DNA of 6,048 nucleotides from Promethearchaeota archaeon (GCA_016839385.1 JAEOUK010000323.1:1-6048), one strand, 5' to 3'; positions 1-6,048 are shown, counted from the stretch's first letter. Translations and numbers: made by a program. The notes: generated by a model from the letters alone, not told the origin.

Positions 1-1760
1 CATTGTGCAATGCATAATCCACAACGAATACATAGATACGGGTCAATTAGGTGTGTTTGTTTTAATTCACCCGTAATTGCATTTGCTGGACAATTTTTTG
101 CGCATAAGGTACAACCGACACACTTGGTAGGAATTATCTCATAACTAATTAAATCTTTACAAACAAGTGCTGGGCATTTCCCTTTAACATGTGCTTCATA
201 TTCATCCCTGAAGTAACGTATTGTAGTCAAAATAGGATTTGGTGCTGTCTGACCCAAACCACATAGTGAGGTTTTCTTAACAATATCTGCTAAATGCTCT
301 AAACGATCAATATCCTCTAAATTAGCCTTGCCTTGTTTAAATTTAGTGAGAATTTCAAGCATTTTTAAAGTCCCTACCCGGCATGGAGCGCATTTTCCAC
401 AAGATTCTCTTTGAGTAAAGGTAATGAAGTAATGAGCTAAATCTACCATGCATGTCTCTTCATCAAGGACAATCACACCACCTGAACCCATAATAGCTCC
501 AAGAGAAGTGAGATTTTTATAGTCCATCATTGTGTCCAAAAATTCTGTGGGGATACATCCTCCAGAAGGTCCTCCTATTTGAATTGCTTTGAATTTTTTT
601 CCGTTAGGAATACCTCCTCCTATATCGAAAACTACATCTCTTATAGTAGTTCCCATTGGAATTTCGACTAATCCGGAATTATTAATTTTCCCGGTAAGAG
701 CTAATATGATGGTTCCAGATGCGTCCTCTGTTCCTATCTTAGAATATTTTTCTGCACCTATGGATAGGATATGTGGAACTGTTGCCCATGTTTTTACATT
801 GTTAATATTTGTAGGTTTTCCCCAGAGTCCTGATTGGGCTGGAAAAGGCGGTCGAGGTCGAGGATTACCTCTTTTTCCTTCAACAGATGCCATTAGAGCA
901 GTTTCTTCACCACATACAAATGCTCCTGCACCTTTTTTAAGTTGAATGTCAAAATTGAATCCTGATCTAAAAATATCTTTTCCAAGAAATCCTTTCATTC
1001 GAGCTTGTGTGATTGCGGTTTCAAATCTTTTAATTGCTAAACCATATTCTGCGCGTAAGTAAATAAATCCTTGAGTTGCTCCAATTGCATATGCTCCGAT
1101 GCACATACCTTCGATTACACTATGAGGATCACTTTCTAAGAGTGTCCTATCCATAAATGCACCTGGATCTCCTTCGTCACCATTACATACAATATATTTT
1201 GTATCATCTAGTTCTTTTGCACATAGTTCCCATTTCAAGCCTGTAGGAAATCCTGCTCCTCCTCGTCCACGCAATCTTGACTCTTTTATTGTAGCTATTA
1301 TTTCAGAAGGTTTCATTTCCTTGATACATTTTTCATATTGTTCATATCCACCCAAATTAATGTATTCATCAATATTTTCGGGGTCAATCAATCCACAGTG
1401 TTCTAATGTAATTTTCTCTTGTTTGTGGAAAAATTGTATATCATCCATCTTGGGAACGAAATCTTCCGATTGGGGATCCATATAGACTAAATGCTGTACA
1501 ACTTCATCTTTGATAAGATGTTTTTCAATTATTTCTGTAACATCCTTTGGTGTCAAATGTACATATAAAACTTCATCAGGTTGAACTAGGACACTAGGTC
1601 CTGCCTCACAGAATCCACGACATCCTGTTCGTTTTAGGTCAATCAAAGTAATTTTACGTTCTTTTAGCTGCTTTACAAATTCATCATGCACAGCGTGAGC
1701 ATTCATGGAATTACAACCAGTACTTCTACATATCAACAATTCACGGCGCTTGATTGCCAT
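1..1760 (-). CDS. nuoF: NuoF/HydB-type NADH-FMN diaphorase subunit with C-terminal 2x[4Fe-4S] ferredoxin domain (partial, 3' end off window)
   Basis: This is the flavoprotein subunit of a soluble NAD(H)-dependent redox complex. It passes electrons between NAD(H), FMN and iron-sulfur clusters, probably in the cytoplasm. I translated 586 codons by hand from ATG at 1760 with no stop, so the gene continues past base 1. Domains in order: a thioredoxin-like [2Fe-2S] domain (C11, C16, C47, C51); the FMN/NADH-binding core (GRGGAGFPTG at 165-174, NGDEGDPGAF at 193-202, GAGAFVCGEE at 277-286); an SLBB domain (about 350-425); the NuoF-type [4Fe-4S] site (C454, C457, C460, C500); and a two-cluster ferredoxin domain (C547, C550, C553, C557, then C577, C580, C583). 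The next codon begins TG, consistent with the last Cys, so only a short tail is probably missing. This layout matches HydB, HndC and BfuB proteins rather than complex I NuoF, which lacks the N- and C-terminal extensions. The start overlaps the nuoE stop by one base and has a GGAGG site ten bases upstream. The catalytic partner is not in view. Confidence 0.95.
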   Translation of the reverse strand, partial: MAIKRRELLICRSTGCNSMNAHAVHDEFVKQLKERKITLIDLKRTGCRGFCEAGPSVLVQPDEVLYVHLTPKDVTEIIEKHLIKDEVVQHLVYMDPQSEDFVPKMDDIQFFHKQEKITLEHCGLIDPENIDEYINLGGYEQYEKCIKEMKPSEIIATIKESRLRGRGGAGFPTGLKWELCAKELDDTKYIVCNGDEGDPGAFMDRTLLESDPHSVIEGMCIGAYAIGATQGFIYLRAEYGLAIKRFETAITQARMKGFLGKDIFRSGFNFDIQLKKGAGAFVCGEETALMASVEGKRGNPRPRPPFPAQSGLWGKPTNINNVKTWATVPHILSIGAEKYSKIGTEDASGTIILALTGKINNSGLVEIPMGTTIRDVVFDIGGGIPNGKKFKAIQIGGPSGGCIPTEFLDTMMDYKNLTSLGAIMGSGGVIVLDEETCMVDLAHYFITFTQRESCGKCAPCRVGTLKMLEILTKFKQGKANLEDIDRLEHLADIVKKTSLCGLGQTAPNPILTTIRYFRDEYEAHVKGKCPALVCKDLISYEIIPTKCVGCTLCAKNCPANAITGELKQTHLIDPYLCIRCGLCIAQ

Positions 1761-2272
1761 TACTTGGAATCCTCCTTAGAATATTCTGATTTTCTAATCT
1801 GTGATAGTAATTTATTCAATTTTCTAACAGTTAAACTTCCATGAACCTTATCATTTACTAGCGCTACTGGAGACAAGGCACAAGCTCCGACGCAGCTAAC
1901 CACTTCCAGAGAAACAATTTTATCTTTTGTTGTCTCTCCAGATTTAATTCCCAATTTAGTTTTAATGTAATCTGCAAGTAATGGTCCTCCTTTTACATGG
2001 CATGCAGTTCCATCACAAACAGTAATTACATATTTCCCTTTTTCATTGAATGAGAACTGTGTGTAGAACGTCGCTACACTATAGATTTTTGATAAAGGAA
2101 TTTTTAACTCTTGAGAAACTATGTTTAACACAAAAGATGGGAGAAATTTATAGTGACTCTGAATATCTTGAAGTAGACTAATTATATTCCCATTTTCTTG
2201 ACGATAATTTCTTAGAATTTCTTCTATTACATCTCTTTCCTTTGTAGTAGTTATGTCCGATAATCTAATCAA
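1760..2272 (-). CDS. nuoE: NuoE/HydC-type [2Fe-2S] thioredoxin-like subunit of NADH-dependent oxidoreductase
   Basis: This small iron-sulfur subunit partners the NuoF/HydB flavoprotein encoded directly downstream. The 170-residue length is normal for the 24-kDa subunit family. An N-terminal helical part (about 10-75, with the family-typical SVATFYTQF at 65-73) is followed by a thioredoxin-fold domain binding one [2Fe-2S] cluster through C86, C91 (CDGTAC), C127 and C131 (CVGAC). All four ligands are present. The start is TTG at 2272: an in-frame stop lies three codons upstream (2279-2281), no ATG or GTG fits between, and an AGGT site at 2281-2284 sits eight bases before the TTG. The stop codon shares its last A with the ATG of nuoF. 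In transcription order the pair is NuoE then NuoF, as hydC-hydB is in Thermotoga-type bifurcating hydrogenase operons. The role as electron relay or bifurcation subunit is inferred from family and context. Confidence 0.93.
   Translation of the reverse strand: MIRLSDITTTKERDVIEEILRNYRQENGNIISLLQDIQSHYKFLPSFVLNIVSQELKIPLSKIYSVATFYTQFSFNEKGKYVITVCDGTACHVKGGPLLADYIKTKLGIKSGETTKDKIVSLEVVSCVGACALSPVALVNDKVHGSLTVRKLNKLLSQIRKSEYSKEDSK
1771..1777 (-). promoter_or_regulatory. Shine-Dalgarno site for nuoF inside the nuoE 3' end
   Basis: On the minus strand AAGGAGG lies ten bases before the ATG at 1760, within the last codons of nuoE. The strong match supports this ATG as the true start, and with the TAATG junction it suggests translational coupling of the two subunits. 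Confidence 0.7.
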
Positions 2273-2432
2273 AATATGCTACCTACTTTGCTGGTACAGC
2301 TTGCTTTCTGAATATAGTTGGATTGAGAATAAGTATTTTTAATTGTATCTTAATGCTATAATGAAAAATTAGGAAATTTTTAAAATATTTTTAGTGTTCC
2401 ATCAATTTAATGGGAATGATGTGGGATAATTA
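2273..2432 (-). promoter_or_regulatory. AT-rich intergenic region, probable promoter of nuoE-nuoF
   Basis: This 160-base gap is the longest between genes in the window and the most likely place for a separate promoter for the redox pair. On the minus strand an ACTATATT stretch (2311-2318) would place a start about 25 bases downstream near 2290, just ahead of the ribosome site at 2281-2284, as expected for an archaeal TATA box. Another AT-only stretch (AAAATATTTT, 2382-2391) is an alternative. A small GCTG-GTA-CAGC inverted repeat sits at 2290-2300. No ORF or RNA gene is visible. The TATA assignment is by eye only. Confidence 0.3.
2281..2284 (-). promoter_or_regulatory. Ribosome binding site supporting the TTG start of nuoE
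   Basis: Minus-strand AGGT (within GTAGGTAG) lies eight bases upstream of the TTG at 2272. It matters because it decides an uncommon start codon: the in-frame stop TAG at 2279-2281 overlaps it and excludes a longer protein. Confidence 0.45.
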
Positions 2433-3347
2433 TCATTTTGCGACGCTTTTTAAATAACTAAGAATAATAGGTAGAGCTATTGTCGCATCACTTACTACTG
2501 TGCTAAACTCAGCATTTTCGTTAATTTTTCCCCAACTTATAGCTTCTCTCAATTCCGCTCCTGATAATCCACCAGTTTCTGGTCTATCCATAGTAATTTG
2601 GATTGCATATTGGGAACTATTGGGAGAAAATTGCATCGCTTGAAAGATATAGTTTTTAGGTACTCCTCCTCCAATTATGCATACACCTGCTGTTTTTGCA
2701 TCCCAAGCAAGATTAATCATATCTTGTAGATCTTGAAAATGATTCAGATTAACTTTTGGGAAAGAAAAGGATATTTGCATAGCTAAACCGCAATCTGTAA
2801 AAGCTGGGCAAAAAATAGGGACATTATGAGTAGCACATGCCTTTAGTAGAGAATTCGGTTCATTGGGAAGTTGATCTCCCAAATATTTTAAAAAATCCTT
2901 AACCGACATATTTAGATCGAAATTCAGGGTTTTTATGAAGTCTTCCATACCTTCATACACATTATTTGGCATAAATACATCATATATTCGGTTAATGTGC
3001 TCATTATGCAGATCCTTATCAGATTTTTCATCAATCGCGAGATCTCCTTGTAAATGGTGGAAACCTAAAGCTTCCGCAATATCATGAGTGAGATTTGCTC
3101 CAGTTGTTACAAGTACATCAATAAAACTTGATTCAACCATATCAATAATGATATTTTGCATACCTGCAGGTACCATTGCTCCAGCTAAAGAAAAGAAAAT
3201 TTTACATTCCGGATCGTTTACCATTTTTTCATAAATTTTACACGCATTAGCTAAACGTTTTGCATTAAATCCTGTGTTTTCTAAGTCATCGATAAATTTC
3301 TTCATTTGTAGATTTTTATCAATTTTAATTTGGTGAACTTTTTTCAT
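2433..3347 (-). CDS. Deoxyhypusine synthase family protein (DHS-like branch)
   Basis: This is a 304-residue member of the NAD-dependent deoxyhypusine synthase family, which moves an aminobutyl group from spermidine to a lysine (in eIF5A/aIF5A) or to a small amine. Family marks are TTGANLTHD (81-89), FCPAFTD (179-185), GGGVPKN (226-232), TGGLSGA (258-264) and the catalytic-lysine motif SWGK (271-274, K274), with E268 and W272 retained. Compared from memory with human DHS, the spermidine-pocket residues Asp243, His288 and Asp316 appear as Met190, Asn232 and Leu261. GGGVPKN and TGGLSGA are typical of the DHS-like branch found in bacteria and some archaea, members of which have been linked to homospermidine or other polyamine synthesis. 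The substrate is therefore uncertain: true hypusine modification and polyamine synthesis are both open. The start ATG follows an AGGA site that overlaps the argS stop codon, nine bases upstream, so co-transcription with argS is likely. Length is a little short of eukaryotic DHS but normal for prokaryotic members. Confidence 0.9.
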   Translation of the reverse strand: MKKVHQIKIDKNLQMKKFIDDLENTGFNAKRLANACKIYEKMVNDPECKIFFSLAGAMVPAGMQNIIIDMVESSFIDVLVTTGANLTHDIAEALGFHHLQGDLAIDEKSDKDLHNEHINRIYDVFMPNNVYEGMEDFIKTLNFDLNMSVKDFLKYLGDQLPNEPNSLLKACATHNVPIFCPAFTDCGLAMQISFSFPKVNLNHFQDLQDMINLAWDAKTAGVCIIGGGVPKNYIFQAMQFSPNSSQYAIQITMDRPETGGLSGAELREAISWGKINENAEFSTVVSDATIALPIILSYLKSVAK

Positions 3348-3354
3348 CTGACAT

Positions 3355-3358
3355 TCCT
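3355..3358 (-). promoter_or_regulatory. Shine-Dalgarno site for the DHS-like gene, overlapping the argS stop
   Basis: Minus-strand AGGA uses the last two bases of the argS TAG stop and lies seven bases before the ATG at 3347. It supports that start and suggests ribosomes terminating on argS can reinitiate on the next gene. Confidence 0.5.
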
Positions 3359-5246
3359 ACATTTCGGTTAACACATCTATATGGATTAATTTCATTCCAT
3401 GTTTCATGATTTTTCTAACCATTTCAATTAAGGCTAATCGAGAATTTCGAATTGATACTTCCTCTACTTTTAATATTGGGCATTCATGATAAAAAGTATT
3501 GAAAGATTGCGCTAATTCTAATAAATAACGACACAATATGTGGGGTTTCATTGTGTTGCATGTTGAAAATAAAATTTGTGGGTATTTACTTAATGTAAGG
3601 ATCAAATTTCGTCCAGCAGAGGAAATTTCACTAGGAATTTCTTCAAGTGGGAATTTATTTGATTTTCCAGTATCTGGATTGTATGGAACTCTGATTCCAT
3701 TCTTTAAACCGTTTGTAAATATTGAGCATATTCTTGCATATACGTATAATAAATATGCACCTGTCTCTCCTTCAAATGAGATACTTTCCTCTAGATCGAA
3801 TATAAAATCACGTGTATATTCATACTTTAGGATAAAGAATCTTAATGCTGCCCATGCAATAATTTGAGCACGATGTGATATTTCGGATTCAGATAAATTT
3901 GAATAGCGGTTTTTAACTTCGTTCAACGAAAGTGTGTAAATGTCCTTAACAACATCATCCGCATCTACTACCACACCTTCTCGAGATTTCATTCTTCCTG
4001 ATTTTAATGAAACATAACCATAACTATAATGCAAATTGTTACCTTTAAATTCAAGAATCTTTAGTAATTCAAATAAGATTCGAAGTTGCATATCTTGTTC
4101 GTTCGCAATCACGTAAATGGATTTATCAAAATGGAAATCTTTCATTTTTTGATACGCAAGATGAAGATCTTGTGTGATATAAAGAGTTGTACCATCCCTA
4201 CGAAGTAAAACCTTATCCTTTGGTAATCCTTTTTTGTTAAATTTTGCAACTACAGCCCCATCATCTAACTGTACAAAATGTTCTTTTTCTAGACCATCCA
4301 TGACAATTTCTCGACCTTTATCATAGATATCACTCTCAAGATACACTTTTTCATGATGGATTTTGAATAGTTTATATGTTTCCTCGAATCCTTCTACTGC
4401 CCAAGAATTCATCTTTTTCCATAATTTTCGAACTTCAAGATCATTATTTTCCCACTTTCTGAGCATTTCGTTTAAATTATGAATGAGTTTTCCATATTTT
4501 GAATTTTGAATTTTAAATTCTAGCTGAGCAATTTTATTCTCATCTTGCTCTTTTTTAGGTTTTTTCTTCGCTAGTTCGAGCTCATGAATCTCCGTTTTTA
4601 CTTCTTGCTTTAATTTATTCTCATGTTTCCCATAAGTGACATAATATTTTCCAACAAAATGGTCTGGTTTCATACCTAATTTTTTAGGAGTTGAGGTTTT
4701 TCCCCAGCGCTTATAAGCTAACATGCTTTTACAAATATGCACTCCTTTATCATTCATTAAATTCACTTGATGAACTTGGTTACCAGCGAACCCTAAGAGG
4801 ATTGATAAGGTTTGTCCCAAAATCATATTTCGGACGTGACCAAAATGGAGAGGCTTATTCGTGTTTTGAGCGGGATACTCGATTACAATGGTTTCTTTAA
4901 CAGAATTCCTAAAACCAGAATGAACAAATTTGTTGAAATTTGAAGAGATTTGAGTATTCAATTCTTGAAATACGTATACTTCATTGATTCGGAAGTTAAC
5001 ATAAGGTCCTTCAATTGTAATTTCATGTATAAAGGGATAATTTGTAATTAAATCATTAAGTTTTGTGTATAATTCTTCTGCAATTTGATTACCATCTTTT
5101 TTTGAATAAGAACGTAGACCAAAGCAATTAATTGCCCAGTCGGTATTTATACCTTTATTGGGTTCTTTTATTAAAAAATGCAATTTATCTAGGGGTATTC
5201 CTGTAACATCGCTAATAAAAGATGCAATCTCGAACTGATAATCCAT
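3357..5246 (-). CDS. argS: Arginyl-tRNA synthetase
   Basis: A class I aminoacyl-tRNA synthetase that charges tRNA-Arg with arginine in the cytoplasm. It has 629 residues. An N-terminal Add-1-type tRNA-binding domain (about 1-90) leads into the catalytic Rossmann domain, with EYPAQNTNKPLHFGH at 123-137 holding the HIGH signature as HFGH (134-137). The second signature, the KMSKS counterpart, is GRMKSREG (417-424), followed by VVVDADD. A DALR anticodon-binding helical domain fills about 495-629 and ends in the usual hydrophobic tail (DVLTEM). The protein is somewhat longer than many ArgRS, in part because of a Lys/Glu-rich, probably coiled insertion at about 207-250. Segments such as ICKSMLAYKRWG (171-182) and RKLWKKMNSWAVEGF (273-287) recall the Bacteroidota-like ArgRS subtype, an impression from memory. 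The ATG at 5246 is bounded by an in-frame TAA two codons upstream; no strong ribosome site precedes it. The DHS-like gene starts nine bases after the stop. Confidence 0.97.
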   Translation of the reverse strand: MDYQFEIASFISDVTGIPLDKLHFLIKEPNKGINTDWAINCFGLRSYSKKDGNQIAEELYTKLNDLITNYPFIHEITIEGPYVNFRINEVYVFQELNTQISSNFNKFVHSGFRNSVKETIVIEYPAQNTNKPLHFGHVRNMILGQTLSILLGFAGNQVHQVNLMNDKGVHICKSMLAYKRWGKTSTPKKLGMKPDHFVGKYYVTYGKHENKLKQEVKTEIHELELAKKKPKKEQDENKIAQLEFKIQNSKYGKLIHNLNEMLRKWENNDLEVRKLWKKMNSWAVEGFEETYKLFKIHHEKVYLESDIYDKGREIVMDGLEKEHFVQLDDGAVVAKFNKKGLPKDKVLLRRDGTTLYITQDLHLAYQKMKDFHFDKSIYVIANEQDMQLRILFELLKILEFKGNNLHYSYGYVSLKSGRMKSREGVVVDADDVVKDIYTLSLNEVKNRYSNLSESEISHRAQIIAWAALRFFILKYEYTRDFIFDLEESISFEGETGAYLLYVYARICSIFTNGLKNGIRVPYNPDTGKSNKFPLEEIPSEISSAGRNLILTLSKYPQILFSTCNTMKPHILCRYLLELAQSFNTFYHECPILKVEEVSIRNSRLALIEMVRKIMKHGMKLIHIDVLTEM

Positions 5247-5324
5247 AATTTAGACCATTCTTCATAAATCACTAATAATGATGAAAATTAAGAGGGGATA
5301 TAATAAAAAGATATGATTATGGGA
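5247..5324 (-). promoter_or_regulatory. Short intergenic region with possible argS promoter or T-rich terminator
   Basis: These 78 bases separate the V4R-like gene from argS. On the minus strand a CTTTTTATTATATCC stretch (about 5295-5309) could serve as an archaeal TATA element, placing a start near 5272 with a leader of about 26 bases. Its T5 run just after the upstream gene could instead be a weak termination signal. No hairpin is convincing, and no ribosome site stands out before argS. Both readings rest on base composition and spacing only. Confidence 0.25.
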
Positions 5325-5866
5325 TTAGGTATCTGTAGATTGTGCCTCTTCATTATGATTATTATTTAATTCTGGTTTTTTACGGAATACAATATTTATT
5401 ACACAATATTCATCTGTAGTTTCTTTCATATCGTGTGAATATTCTACGTTGTAATCTGTCAAGATTTTTAATGCGGATTCAAAATAACCACTTGAAAATT
5501 GACATAAAGTTCCCCCAAACTCAAAATCTTCACGTCCCATGATTACTTGACGAAAAGGACAAACATTTTTTATCTTGATCGTAATTTTTTCATCCTCAGT
5601 GACTAATCCTATCTGTTCTTCATCAAATAATTGTGTTACAGAATTTTCTAACAAATTGAATGCTGCTGAAGGATTCTCAAAAGGTTCTTCTTTTGTTTTA
5701 TTGTATCTTTCTAAAATTTGCTCAGCAATAATTTCTCCCGGTTTTTGACCAATACGGTAAATTACTGCATTTACTGTTGGGCGACCCCATAATTTTATTA
5801 GTTCTGTTGTAAGAGATCCTAAGAATATTCGAAGCCCTACAGCCTCTTTTTTGATGTCGATAACAT
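5325..5866 (-). CDS. V4R-like (4-vinyl reductase/hydrocarbon-binding type) domain protein, frame interrupted at an A6G run
   Basis: The main open frame runs from an upstream stop at 5868-5870 to TAA at 5325, but contains no ATG or GTG; the first TTG (5654) would discard about 60 residues that read as real protein. ATG at 5866, directly behind a GGTGAT ribosome-like site, opens a different frame that ends after nine codons. Moving to the -1 frame at AAAAAAG (5846-5852) joins both into a 180-residue protein. In that reading VIYRIGQKPGEIIAEQIL (35-52) followed by KIKNVCPF (98-105), LCQFSSGYFESAL (121-133) and DEYCVINIVF (152-161) matches the pattern of V4R-domain small-molecule binding proteins, with C103, C122 and C155 at the usual Cys positions. 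V4R domains are thought to bind hydrocarbons or metal-linked ligands, often in regulators; the ligand here is unknown. The tail after about 165 is polar and probably disordered. The frame break may be a sequencing error, a mutation or programmed frameshifting. Family call is moderate, existence of the gene strong. Confidence 0.7.
5846..5852 (-). other. A AAA AAG slippery heptamer / homopolymer frame break in the V4R-like gene
   Basis: In the frame set by ATG 5866 the codons run TCA AAA AAG AGG CTG TAG, so the heptamer is phased exactly as XXA AAA AAG. A -1 slip continues as AAA AAA GAG GCT into the long V4R-like frame. One missing A in a run of seven would give the identical protein. No clear stimulatory hairpin is visible just downstream; the upstream GGTGAT at the start site is the only SD-like sequence nearby. 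Confidence 0.6.
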
Positions 5867-5872
5867 ATCACC
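5867..5872 (-). promoter_or_regulatory. GGTGAT ribosome binding site of the V4R-like gene
   Basis: Minus-strand GGTGAT is fully complementary to the AUCACC segment near the 16S rRNA 3' end and directly abuts the ATG at 5866. The close spacing is slightly short, but the match is the best reason to choose this ATG as the start of the V4R-like gene. Confidence 0.45.
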
Positions 5873-6048
5873 GTTTTTAATTACTATTTTATGTAATTCA
5901 AATATCCTTCAATACCTATCTTTGAACGCATTTGAATTTAAAATTAGAGGAATTTCAGTATTCTTTATATGTAAAAATACACCACAAAGAATTTTTTACA
6001 TAGTGTGGTAATTATCACTATAAATTACGAATGTGAATTTCCATGGCA
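5873..6048. other. Gene-poor right edge with AT-rich promoter-like sequence
   Basis: No ORF of useful length lies here on either strand. On the minus strand TTTACATATAAAG (5963-5975) and TTACATAAAATAG (about 5883-5895) are candidate TATA elements for the V4R-like gene. An imperfect 14-base palindrome with a TAATTA core lies at 6005-6018. A minus-strand frame ending in TAG at 6018-6020, or another ending near 6000, could be the end of an upstream gene, and a plus-strand ATG at 6043 could begin a divergent one; the visible stretches are too short to decide. Confidence 0.3.

Noticed and set aside
589..945. Plus-strand open frame of 118 codons
   Set aside because: It lies wholly antisense to the conserved FMN-binding and SLBB part of nuoF and its product resembles no family; a shadow of the real gene.
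2372..2400. GGAA...TTCC inverted repeat with an AAAATATTTT centre as a hairpin terminator for the DHS-like gene
   Set aside because: The arms are four bases long, the rest is A/T only and the two centres are offset; this composition arises easily by chance in such an AT-rich gap.
3538..3867. Plus-strand open frame of 109 codons
   Set aside because: It is antisense to the DALR domain of argS, with no ribosome site or recognisable product.
4691..4900. Plus-strand open frame of 69 codons
   Set aside because: It is antisense to the HIGH-motif region of argS and has no independent support.
5325..5654. Reading the V4R-like gene as a 109-residue protein from TTG at 5654
   Set aside because: About 60 upstream codons in the same frame encode clear family-like sequence (RIGQKPGE and around), so this start would remove half of the domain.
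6018..6048. End of an upstream minus-strand gene, or a divergent plus-strand start at ATG 6043
   Set aside because: Only a handful of codons are visible in any frame and none shows a recognisable motif, so neither can be supported.

Overview
The window is AT-rich and every convincing gene lies on the minus strand, so transcription runs from the right edge to the left. In that order the genes are: a V4R-like (hydrocarbon/metal-binding type) protein whose frame is broken near its N-terminus, arginyl-tRNA synthetase (argS), a deoxyhypusine-synthase-family enzyme, a NuoE/HydC-type [2Fe-2S] subunit, and a large NuoF/HydB-type flavoprotein that runs off the left edge.

The likely source is a low-GC archaeon, with Asgard-type lineages a reasonable guess. 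The reasons are the V4R-like protein, a deoxyhypusine-synthase relative, Lys/Ile/Asn-rich proteins and an anaerobic diaphorase module. This is not proven. The synthetase resembles a subtype I associate with Bacteroidota-like bacteria, and members of the deoxyhypusine-synthase branch seen here also occur in bacteria. No rRNA, tRNA, mobile element or CRISPR array is visible.

Region by region: 6048-5867 is a short gene-poor edge with AT-rich promoter-like sequence. 5866-5325 holds the V4R-like gene, which can be read in full only with a -1 frame change at an A6G run. After a 78-base gap, argS (5246-3357) is followed 9 bases later by the deoxyhypusine-synthase-family gene (3347-2433), so the two probably share a transcript. 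A 160-base AT-rich gap then precedes the redox pair. nuoE (2272-1760, TTG start) overlaps nuoF (1760 to beyond base 1) by one base in a TAATG junction.

The NuoE/NuoF pair carries all ligands expected for an NAD(H)-FMN diaphorase with extra C-terminal [4Fe-4S] clusters. This is the architecture of HydBC, HndAC and the Bfu electron-bifurcating complexes rather than of a plain respiratory complex I. Its catalytic partner (hydrogenase, formate dehydrogenase or another subunit) would be expected just left of the window.

The two observations most worth a second look are the canonical A AAA AAG slippery heptamer, in exactly the right phase to join a good ATG to the V4R frame, and the loss of several spermidine-pocket residues in the deoxyhypusine-synthase relative despite a retained catalytic lysine.
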